Assembly (NCBI GenBank): GCA_949284615.1
Contig: CASDWL010000081.1
Span: 1 to 5,537, forward strand
Direction of reading: 5' to 3'
Source of the DNA: an uncultured Mycoplasma sp.
Lineage (GTDB): Bacteria > Bacillota_I > Bacilli_A > Mycoplasmatales > Metamycoplasmataceae
DNA: 5,537 bases
The translations under genes were made by a program, and so were the position numbers. Under the pieces are notes generated by a model that was given only the letters and a program-made list of their open reading frames with translations, had not been told where the DNA came from and made no database searches. Positions 1 through 5,537 of the stretch are shown piece by piece (the stretch's first letter is position 1; every line of letters begins with the position of its first letter).

Positions 1-23
1 TAATTAATTATATATGATAAATT

Positions 24-90
24 TTGAAAATCATATCCTATATAAAATAAAAATAGTCAAATCTTTTCATTTGTTATTTGGTAGTAAAAT
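24..90 (+). promoter_or_regulatory. Candidate promoter region of the lipoprotein gene
   Basis: Two weak candidates lie here. TTGAAA (24-29) with TAAAAA (48-53) has 18-base spacing and would start transcription near 60. TAAAAT (85-90) with TTTTCA (64-69) has 15-base spacing but would start transcription almost on the AAGGA at 100-104. The first fits the ribosome site better. In such AT-rich DNA both could be chance. Confidence 0.3.
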
Positions 91-120
91 AATTTAATAA
101 AGGAAATAATAAAACAAATT

Positions 121-2439
121 ATGATAAAAAGAAAATTAATTTTAAATTTAAGTTTATCCTCATTAATAATTCCAAGTTTTTTATTTATTTCTTGTTCTAC
201 TTCTAATATTAATAATGACAATTTAAATGAATTTGACAAAATAGAAGTAGAAAATTATATAAAAACTTTGAAACCTGAAATTAAATCAAATAAATTAAAT
301 TCACTTCCTGAAACATATGCAAGTAGTATTAATGATGAAAGAAGCGTTCAAGAATGATTTGAAGAATTACCTCAATCTAATGGGACTATTCAAGTTGAAT
401 TTGTTAGTTCACTTGATAAAGGTTTAGGCATATTAGAAGTTAAATATTTAATATTAAAAAATAGTTATACACAACTTTATAAATTTGAAAAATCAGGATT
501 TAAAATAGGTAATGAAGATATTTCTCAAAATCAAAAAGATGTCATTGCTTATGTAAATACTTTAAATCCACATATTAGAACAAATAAACAAAATTTATTG
601 AGTATTACATATGCTTCATCTATTAATACTGAAATAATTGTTCAAGAATGATTTGAAGAATTACCTCAATCTAATGGGACTATTCAAGTTGAATTTGTTA
701 GTTCACTTGATAAGGGTGCTGGCAATTTAGAAATCAAATATTTAATTTCACAAAATGATTACACATATTTATATACATTTATACAATCAGGTTTTAACCA
801 AGGGCCTATTTCTTCAACAGATAGACAAACTGTTCTTGATTATATAAAGACATTAAATCCAACATTAAAAAGTAATATAAATAAAAATAATGAATATGTT
901 GAAAATATTGTTACAGAAGTAGATGTTGAAAGGTTATTTGATAATTTGCCACAATCTCACAATAATATTGATATAGAATTTGTAGGAGTATTTAATCGGG
1001 GAGATGGTTTACTAGAAGTTAAATATTTAATTTCATGTAATGATTATAGTTCTATTTATTCTTTCCAAGAATCAGGATTTAAGGTTAATCCTTTAAATGT
1101 TGTTGAAACATTTGTAAGAAATTTGAATCCTCAATTAAAAACTGATAAAAATTCTTTAAAATCATCTACTTATGCTTCTTATATAAATATTGAAGAAAGA
1201 GTTAAAGAATGATTTGAAGATTTGCCTCAAAATGATAGAAATAAAGGAATAACAGTTTTATTTATTTCAGCTAAACCAAGTGAAAATGACAATTCAACTT
1301 TGATAATAACATATAGAATTAAAAAAGATAACTATACTCAAGATTATTCTTTTCAAGAAAAAGGTTTTAAATATTTAGATCCAGTTAGTCCTGATTCATC
1401 ATTAATGGATTTTAAACAATTTTCAGAAAAAAATTCTTTTAGAATAAGATTTGGAGTTTATAATAGAAAGTTTTTTACTGATGGAACTGCTTGAAGTTGA
1501 TATTATGTAAAACATACTGAATATATGTATGATTGATACTTGATGACAAATTTTCATGTTATAGATAATGTAGTTGCTGATGTTAATGGTTATTTAAATG
1601 CTAATGGAGCAGTTACAAATGCAAATGCATTAGGAAATTATTATGCTTCAAATTTTACAACTAATTATGATGTTAGTTTGTCTACTAAATACTTTGATTT
1701 AATGGTTTATGATGATGAGAAAGGATTTCAAAGTATAGTAGGAGCTCAAAAAAGAGATAATACAAATAATGCTCCTAACATGGTAAGTCAAAAATATATT
1801 AAATCTTTAGATATTATTACTGATTTTCAGAATGATAATATTACATTGTTTTCAGAAAATCAACCATTACCATATAATTATTACAATCTTGACATGGCTT
1901 TAGTAAAAATTTCTTTTGATTTTCAAAATGATAGGAGATTTTTAAATGATTCATATAAGAAAGAAAATGTTTATGAAAAATATTTAAACAGTTCTAATAA
2001 AGATGATTTAAAAGTTAAATCAAATACAGGAATTAGTGTTGCTGGTTTTCCAATAGAAGCAAACAATGCAAGTAAAAATAAATTAGTTGTTTATAATTCA
2101 AATTATGCTGTTAATATGAATGCTTCATATCAAAATTTAGATTTTAATTCATCAGTTTTACCTAGATTAAAAGGTCCTTATTATTATTTGAATAATTCTG
2201 AATTTGATTTTTTACTTTCAGGTGGTGCTTCAGGTTCTGCTGTATACCAATTAGATAATCCTTCAAATTACATTTCATGAAACGATATTGTACCTGTTGG
2301 AATTTATTGAGGTGGAATATCAGATGTTTTTGATAGTTCAAGATTCAATCCATCATTTTTGCCATTCATTTATAGCAATGGAGTAGTTAGTTATAATGTA
2401 TTTGAAAATTTTAAAAATTCTTTAAATAAATTAAAATAG
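121..2439 (+). CDS. Surface lipoprotein with four lipoprotein-17-like repeats and a DUF31/MIP-type serine protease domain
   Basis: Seen: one 772-residue frame when TGA is read as Trp (eight TGA codons: W79, W177, W364, W458, W460, W472, W720, W730). Residues 1-24 are a lipoprotein signal peptide (KRK, hydrophobic core, lipobox LFIS-C25), so the mature protein should be lipid-anchored on the outer membrane face. Four related domains follow (about 41-127, 139-225, 236-320, 326-416), each running from a Y/F-x-x-x-LxP start to a final SGF or KGF. Residues about 430-772 look like a trypsin-fold protease: GTAW (455-458), TNFHV with His479, NLDMALV with Asp591, GGASGSAV with Ser704, then GIYWGG. Known: this triad layout is typical of mollicute DUF31 proteins, which include the Mycoplasma Ig protease MIP; the repeat resembles the Lipoprotein_17 surface domain, expanded in Ureaplasma. 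Inferred: a surface protease, perhaps against host antibody; the substrate is not provable here and no MIB partner is visible. AAGGA at 100-104 is a distant ribosome site. The family is fairly sure, the substrate is not. Confidence 0.88.
241..501 (+). repeat. Lipoprotein domain repeat 1
   Basis: Encodes residues 41-127 of the lipoprotein. It begins with YIKTLKPEIKSN, carries TYASSIN (65-71), WFEELPQSNG (79-88) and LEVKYLI, and ends in KSGF. It is the copy most like repeat 2. The family resemblance to the Lipoprotein_17 surface domain is from recall of its pattern, not from a search. Confidence 0.75.
535..795 (+). repeat. Lipoprotein domain repeat 2
   Basis: Encodes residues 139-225, exactly 98 residues downstream of repeat 1. 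It has YVNTLNPHIRTN, TYASSIN, WFEELPQSNG and a final QSGF. Bases 640-713 match bases 346-419 of repeat 1 perfectly, showing recent duplication or gene conversion. Confidence 0.75.
826..1080 (+). repeat. Lipoprotein domain repeat 3 (diverged)
   Basis: Encodes residues 236-320: YIKTLNPTLKSN, LFDNLPQSHN, LEVKYLIS, final ESGF. The TYAS segment is lost and the WF position of the other copies is LF here. It also holds Cys306, the only cysteine besides the lipid-bearing Cys25. Confidence 0.7.
1096..1368 (+). repeat. Lipoprotein domain repeat 4
   Basis: Encodes residues 326-416: FVRNLNPQLKTD, TYASYIN, EWFEDLPQND and final EKGF. A few extra residues lie in the middle (KPSENDNS) relative to repeats 1 to 3. 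It sits directly before the linker to the protease domain. Confidence 0.7.
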
Positions 2440-2467
2440 CAATAAACAATCAAGAATTTAAAACAAA

Positions 2468-2503
2468 AAAATCATAACCAGTAATTTTGAAGGTTATGAT
2501 TTT
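2468..2503. terminator. Bidirectional intrinsic terminator between convergent genes
   Basis: A 12-base-pair perfect stem (2468-2479 with 2492-2503, core ATCATAACC/GGTTATGAT) has a 12-base loop. On the + strand it ends in TTTT; on the - strand it is followed by six or seven T. It lies 28 bases after the lipoprotein stop and 23 bases after the rpsO stop, so it can end both transcripts. Confidence 0.85.
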
Positions 2504-2526
2504 ATTTAAATTATAAAAAGATAGTT

Positions 2527-2793
2527 TTATTTTCTGATATTTAATTTTTTAATTAGATTAGCATAAGAATTGTAATCTTTATTTTTTAGGTAATCTAAAT
2601 ATTTTTTTCTTTGCTCAATTTTTGCTATAAAACCTCTTTTAGAATGTAAATCTTTTGGATTTTTTGTAAAATGAGGTTTTAAATTTTCAATATCTTCTGT
2701 TAATATAGCAATTTGAACTTCAATTGATCCTGAATTCTTAGGATCCTTACCAAATTCTTTGATAATTTCTTGTTTTCTTTTAGATGAAACCAT
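2527..2793 (-). CDS. rpsO: Small ribosomal subunit protein S15
   Basis: An 88-residue protein, close to the usual 88-89, that aligns end to end with bacterial S15: [11 protein letters not shown] (22-32), [15 protein letters not shown] (41-55), RKKYLDYLK (62-70) and the terminal [10 protein letters not shown]15 binds the central domain of 16S rRNA early in 30S assembly. The residues known to contact its rRNA site, His41, Asp48 and Ser51 in this numbering, are all kept. The first His of the usual HHSRRG is Leu49 here. The ATG start gives the standard N terminus; only a weak AAAAAAG precedes it, so start recognition is poor in Shine-Dalgarno terms. It is separated by 80 bases from the dUTPase gene, has its own promoter candidate, and runs into the shared terminator. 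In many bacteria S15 represses its own mRNA; I see no clear such structure in this short leader. Confidence 0.97.
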   Translation of the reverse strand: MVSSKRKQEIIKEFGKDPKNSGSIEVQIAILTEDIENLKPHFTKNPKDLHSKRGFIAKIEQRKKYLDYLKNKDYNSYANLIKKLNIRK

Positions 2794-2834
2794 CTTTTTT
2801 CATTTAACAAACAGTTTTAACCTAGTAAATATAG

Positions 2835-2863
2835 ATTATATAAACCAAGAAAAAACTTATTAA
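2835..2863 (-). promoter_or_regulatory. Candidate promoter of rpsO
   Basis: On the - strand, TTAATA (2863-2858) and a perfect TATAAT (2840-2835) are 17 bases apart. This places the transcript start near 2828, about 35 bases before the rpsO ATG. The -35 box matches TTGACA at four of six positions. Transcription could also read through from the operon upstream, since no terminator is seen after the dUTPase gene. Confidence 0.5.
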
Positions 2864-2873
2864 TTTTTATATT

Positions 2874-3353
2874 TTAATAATTATTTTTGATTCTTTCAAA
2901 ATTTTTCTTATTTTTTAACATATATGATTGAATAATAACATCATCTGAAATGTTTAATATTTTAGCAATACCAATATATATAGCAATTGATTTTGTAATA
3001 TTTCTTTTAGAAATATTTTTGCATAATTTATATATTGATTTATACATTTCTAATATTTGAACATTTATATCATTAGATAACACTAAAGGCTCTATTATAC
3101 AATCACATTTCTTTTTAATTGCAAATGACATCAAAAAATGTAAACCATCAGCAAATTCTTCCAATAATTTTTCTTGATCAATCTGTTTTGATTTTTTTCA
3201 ATATTTAAATGATTGAACTTCATTTGCAAATTCTCCAACTTCCGTATATAAAGCAATAATCATTTGGTTAGAATAATCTTGATTTATATTATGAGCTTCT
3301 TTTAAAGCAGCATCTAAAAGAAGCTGTTGGTCAATAATTAATTTAAAATTCAT
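2874..3353 (-). CDS. dUTP diphosphatase, all-alpha dimeric type (dUTPase_2 / MazG-like fold)
   Basis: A 159-residue frame with one TGA-coded Trp52. Known family: the dimeric dUTPases hydrolyse dUTP to dUMP and pyrophosphate, keeping uracil out of DNA and supplying dUMP for dTMP. They coordinate metal through an ExxE...ExxD motif. Seen: EVGEFANEVQSFKYWK (38-53) gives Glu38 and Glu41, and EEFADGLHFL (65-74) gives Glu66 and Asp69, with 24 residues between the pairs, inside the range known for the family. The C-terminal YMLKNKKNFERIKNNY also fits the usual tail. No signal or membrane segment is seen, so it should be cytoplasmic. The ATG lies 4 bases after the rplA stop with no Shine-Dalgarno, suggesting re-initiation by ribosomes leaving rplA. 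A longer frame reaching into rplA was not chosen because homologues begin near this ATG. A related dCTPase or MazG-like pyrophosphatase is the main alternative. Confidence 0.85.
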
Positions 3354-3357
3354 AATT

Positions 3358-4050
3358 TTAATCAATTTTAATTTTAATTGAAGGACCCATAGTTGTTGAA
3401 ACATAAATTGATTTCATATATGTTCCTTTAACTGTTGAAGGTTTTAATTTTTTAATAATTTGAATTAATGTATCAGCATTTTCTGCTAGTTTATTAGCAT
3501 CCATAGATACTCTACCAATTAATGAATGAATAATACCTGATTTGTCTGCTCTATAGTTAGCTTTACCTTTTTTTAATTCTTCAACAGCTTTTGCTGTATC
3601 AGGTGTAACTGTTCCAGTTTTAGGGTTTGGCATTAATCCTTTTGGACCTAATACCTTTCCATATTTACCTAATGTAATCATCATTTTTGGTTCTGCTACC
3701 ATTACATCAAAATCAAATTTTTCTTTTTTTAGAATGTCTTCTAAATCAACTGCATTTACAACTATATCAGCCCCCATAGCTTTTGAAGCTTTTTGTTGTT
3801 CTGCATCATCTGTTGCTACTAAAACTCTTATATTTTTACCAGTTCCATTTGGTAATAAAACTGATCCTCTTAATTGTTGTTCTGCTTTTCTTGTATCAAG
3901 ATTTAAATTAAGTGATATTTCTACTGAAGCATCAAATTTAACATAAGATGTTTTCTTTGCAATTTCCATTGCTTCTATTAATGAATATTCTTTATTTTTA
4001 TCAAATAATTCATTAACTTTTTTCTGATTTTTACTCAACTTTTTAGCCAT
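3358..4050 (-). CDS. rplA: Large ribosomal subunit protein L1
   Basis: A 230-residue protein of normal length for L1. L1 binds helices 76-78 of 23S rRNA, forms the mobile stalk at the E site, and in many prokaryotes represses the L11-L1 operon by binding its mRNA. Seen: KFDASVEISLNL (38-49), LRGSVLLPNGTGK (60-72), VMVAEPKMM (116-124), the family signature GKVLGPKGLMPNPKTGTVT (131-149) and TTMGPSIKI (219-227). The start ATG shares its A with the rplK stop (TAATG). A GGAG at 4061-4058, 7 bases ahead, lies inside the rplK coding end, so L1 translation is probably coupled to L11. No oddity is seen in the protein itself. Confidence 0.97.
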   Translation of the reverse strand: MAKKLSKNQKKVNELFDKNKEYSLIEAMEIAKKTSYVKFDASVEISLNLNLDTRKAEQQLRGSVLLPNGTGKNIRVLVATDDAEQQKASKAMGADIVVNAVDLEDILKKEKFDFDVMVAEPKMMITLGKYGKVLGPKGLMPNPKTGTVTPDTAKAVEELKKGKANYRADKSGIIHSLIGRVSMDANKLAENADTLIQIIKKLKPSTVKGTYMKSIYVSTTMGPSIKIKID

Positions 4051-4643
4051 TATTTATCTCCATCTTCTTCAGTAGATTCAGTAGGTTTTTTAATAACTTC
4101 AGCTTCTACAAATTCTTTATTTTCAGATGCAGCTTTTATTTCTTCAGCTAATTTTTCTTCCATTGCATGAGCTCTAGCTTCAGCTTTTTGAGCCTCAATT
4201 GCGTCAGCTTTCATTTTTTCTATATCATCTCATCCTTCAATTGCAATTCCCATGTTTTTTGCAGTTCCAGCAATTATTTTCATTGCTTGTTTTACATCAT
4301 CTGTATTTAAATCAACTAATTTGTATTCTGCAATTTCTTGTAATTGTTTTACAGTTATGGTACCTGCAATTGTAGTTTTAGAATTAGGAGATCCTTTTTG
4401 AATTTTAGCTGCTTGAATCAACTTATATGCTGCAGGTGCAGTAAATAATTTAAATGTGAATGATTTATCTTTATATATTGTAATTTCAACAGGAACAGGT
4501 TCTGAACCTCTATCCCTAGTTTGGTCATTAAATTGTTTTGTAAATTCTGGCATTACAATACCTAGACCAGCTAATTCTGGACCAGGTTTAGCTTGACCAG
4601 CATTAAATTCCAATTTAGCAACCCTAACAACTTCTTTAGCCAT
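4050..4643 (-). CDS. rplK: Large ribosomal subunit protein L11 with acidic C-terminal extension
   Basis: L11 sits at the GTPase-associated centre of the 50S subunit and binds the 1067 region of 23S rRNA. Seen: 197 residues against about 141 usual. Residues 1-137 are the normal protein: MAKEVVRVAKLEF, AGQAKPGPELAGLGIV (15-30), FTKQFNDQT (34-42), the RNA-binding C-terminal domain with KGSPNSKTTIAGTIT (83-97), and GTAKNMGIAIEG (126-137). A TGA-coded Trp138 then opens about 60 extra residues, first an Ala/Glu/Lys-rich probable helix (about 141-172), then an acidic tail; by count 19 acidic and 10 basic residues. The proline-rich loop after AG is about four residues shorter than in E. coli ([11 protein letters not shown]), perhaps a mollicute trait. 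The start is fixed by AAGGA 7 bases upstream; a longer frame to 4688 would enter the structured leader. The stop overlaps the rplA start. Confidence 0.95.
4058..4061 (-). promoter_or_regulatory. Ribosome binding site of rplA inside rplK
   Basis: GGAG on the - strand, 7 bases before the rplA ATG, lies within codons for the acidic tail of L11 (EDGDK). It supports the chosen start and a coupled rplK-rplA pair. Confidence 0.7.
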
Positions 4644-4650
4644 TGTCACT

Positions 4651-4655
4651 TCCTT
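4651..4655 (-). promoter_or_regulatory. Ribosome binding site of rplK
   Basis: AAGGA on the - strand, 7 bases before the ATG at 4643, decides the L11 start against the upstream in-frame ATG at 4688. It lies 16 bases after the structured leader element, close enough for that element to affect initiation. Confidence 0.75.
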
Positions 4656-4671
4656 AGATTGTAATTCTGAT

Positions 4672-4724
4672 CTCTTGTGGTCAGGCAATAATGATAATCA
4701 TTATCTCCCACTTACCGCTAAGAG
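4672..4724 (-). promoter_or_regulatory. Structured rplK leader, candidate L1-binding autoregulatory site
   Basis: Seen on the - strand: CTCTT (4724-4720) pairs with AAGAG (4676-4672); GTGG (4711-4708) pairs with CCAC (4680-4677); ATAATGA (4704-4698) pairs with TCATTAT (4694-4688). These form nested helices with an 8-base bulge (AGCGGTAA) and an asymmetric inner loop (GAG against TTGCCTGA's first seven bases). Known: L1 binds an asymmetric loop in 23S rRNA whose flank reads GGUGGGAG...CCACC, and binds a mimic of it in L11-operon mRNA of several prokaryotes. Inferred: GTGGGAG...CCAC here is such a mimic, letting free L1 shut down rplK-rplA. A second fold, GGTAA with TTGCC, is also possible. Confidence 0.55.
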
Positions 4725-4746
4725 GCAATTTAATATTGCATTTATT

Positions 4747-4752
4747 ATTATA
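4747..4752 (-). promoter_or_regulatory. Candidate -10 box of the rplK operon
   Basis: A perfect TATAAT on the - strand starts 12 bases after the stop of the upstream gene. It would begin a transcript near 4740, so that the whole structured leader lies in a 5' UTR of about 100 bases. No good -35 box is seen, which is common in mollicute promoters. Co-transcription from the upstream gene is also possible, as no terminator separates them. Confidence 0.45.
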
Positions 4753-4763
4753 ACAATAAAATT

Positions 4764-5462
4764 TTATATTTTATTTTTAATTCATTGATCATAATCAATA
4801 TTAATTAAAGAACAACCATAAATGATCTTATTATTTTCAATTTTATAATTTTCAAAATCTAATATTTTAGAATTAACTTTTAAATATTGTTTTGTAAAAT
4901 TTGCTATAACTAATTCATTAATTAAAATAGGACTATTTTCATGTCTATTAGCTAATTCAGCCAATTGAATAGATAAATTTATTGATTCACTTTTAAAGAA
5001 ATTGTTAATACCTTTTTGATTTGATTTAATTTGATAATTTTCTTCAGAAAAAACTAGACCAATTCCAAAATCTAGAATTAATTCATTTTCTTCAAGTTCG
5101 ACATCAATAATATTATTTGCTATTTTTTTATTAATATGTAATTTAAATGTATTTAAATTAACGGCACATTCAAAAACATTTTGAATTTTATCTTTAATTG
5201 GAGTTTCAAACACGCCATAAATAAGATTATTATGATTTGATATAAATTTCACATCATAATAGCTCATAATTTTTCTAATCCCATAAAATAATTCAGAATA
5301 TATAGTTAATCACTTATTTTTTCCTAATTTTTTTATCACTTCATCTGAATTTATAATATTGATAGCAATAGATGTTATTAACTCCTTTTTTAATTTACTA
5401 TTGCTTTTTGCAAAAGATTCATTAATATGTTTATCAATTTTTTTTCATAGTTCATTATTCAT
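4764..5462 (-). CDS. Uncharacterised cytoplasmic protein, 232 residues
   Basis: I do not recognise this protein. Seen: one continuous frame from an ATG preceded by AGGAAG (5476-5471, 8-base spacer), using three TGA-coded Trp (W6, W51, W227). Reading TGA as a stop would wrongly begin it at Met66 and drop the last six residues (WIKNKI). Residues 1-65 are charged and probably helical (KKIDKHINES, KKELITSIAINII, KWLTIYSELFYGIRKI). From 66 on the pattern suggests beta strands (YYDVKFIS, LIYGVFETPI, NVFECAVNL, TFKLHINKK, IIDVELEENELILDFGIG), with a helical stretch near 162-172 and another strand-like end (KIIYGCSLINI). No signal peptide, membrane segment or metal-binding motif is visible, so it is likely soluble. 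It lies directly upstream of rplK in the same direction with no terminator between. It may be a lineage-specific mollicute protein; the context does not reveal a function. Confidence 0.82.
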
Positions 5463-5470
5463 ATATTATT

Positions 5471-5476
5471 CTTCCT
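5471..5476 (-). promoter_or_regulatory. Ribosome binding site of the 232-residue gene
   Basis: AGGAAG on the - strand, 8 bases before the ATG at 5462, selects this start over the internal Met at 5267, which has no such site. A TATAAT at 5487-5482 lies just upstream but would start transcription on top of this site, so it is a doubtful promoter. Confidence 0.65.
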
Positions 5477-5537
5477 AATTTATTATAAAGTTTTTAAATT
5501 TTTATTGTATATTAAATTCAATGAAATAAATAAAAAA

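Noticed and set aside
12..36. A 7-base-pair hairpin (ATATGAT/ATCATAT) as a terminator or operator
   Set aside because: The stem is AT-rich and no T-run follows on either strand; such pairs are expected by chance here.
57..239. A 60-residue antisense frame over the start of the lipoprotein
   Set aside because: It is complementary to the signal peptide region, resembles nothing known, and has no ribosome site.
121..357. The lipoprotein as a pseudogene broken by many TGA stops
   Set aside because: All in-frame TGAs fall at Trp-like positions (for example the WF of the repeats and GIYWGG of the protease), and neighbouring housekeeping genes also use TGA inside the frame.
346..713. The repeated block as part of a CRISPR array
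   Set aside because: There are only two copies, they are inside a coding domain repeat, and the spacing is 294 bases.
2465..2471. Homopolymer or short tandem tracts as phase-variation switches
   Set aside because: The longest runs near the lipoprotein gene are about seven bases and lie in its terminator, not in its promoter or frame.
2780..2803. A seven-codon upstream frame overlapping the rpsO start
   Set aside because: It has no ribosome site and is easily produced by chance in A-rich leader DNA.
3354..3404. An N-terminal extension of the dUTPase into rplA
   Set aside because: It would overlap the conserved end of L1; family members start near the ATG at 3353.
3734..3946. A 70-residue + strand frame inside rplA
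   Set aside because: It is a shadow of the conserved L1 coding sequence on the opposite strand.
4644..4688. An N-terminal extension of L11 starting at 4688
   Set aside because: It lacks a ribosome site, lies partly in the folded leader, and L11 proteins begin at the MAKEVV position.

Overview
This window is strongly AT-rich and reads TGA as tryptophan. Every Trp I could translate (13 in four genes) is TGA and none is TGG. With the lipobox lipoprotein and compact ribosomal-protein genes, this points to a mollicute using genetic code 4 (Mycoplasma/Ureaplasma-like). The species cannot be fixed from the sequence. Read with the standard code, the genes appear broken; all are intact when TGA is read as Trp.

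Layout. On the + strand, 121-2439 encodes one 772-residue secreted lipoprotein. It has a lipid-anchor signal peptide, four tandem domains resembling the mollicute 'lipoprotein 17' surface domain, and a C-terminal trypsin-like protease domain of the DUF31/MIP (Mycoplasma immunoglobulin protease) type with an apparent His-Asp-Ser triad. Its end meets a convergent gene across a hairpin at 2468-2503 that can terminate transcription from both sides.

All other genes lie on the - strand, in transcription order from the right: an unrecognised 232-residue cytoplasmic protein (5462-4764); rplK/L11 (4643-4050) with an unusual acidic C-terminal extension; rplA/L1 (4050-3358); an all-alpha dimeric dUTPase-type gene (3353-2874); and rpsO/S15 (2793-2527). 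rplK and rplA share one base (TAATG) and the dUTPase gene starts 4 bases after rplA, so these three look like one translationally coupled operon. rpsO has its own plausible promoter. The rplK mRNA leader (4724-4672) folds into a structure whose core resembles the L1 site of 23S rRNA, which suggests feedback by L1 on its own operon.

The points most worth a second look are the repeat-plus-protease architecture of the lipoprotein, a 74-base perfect internal repeat that could let it change length by recombination, and the candidate L1-responsive leader. No RNA gene, insertion sequence or CRISPR array was found, and no stretch longer than about 300 bases lacks a gene.
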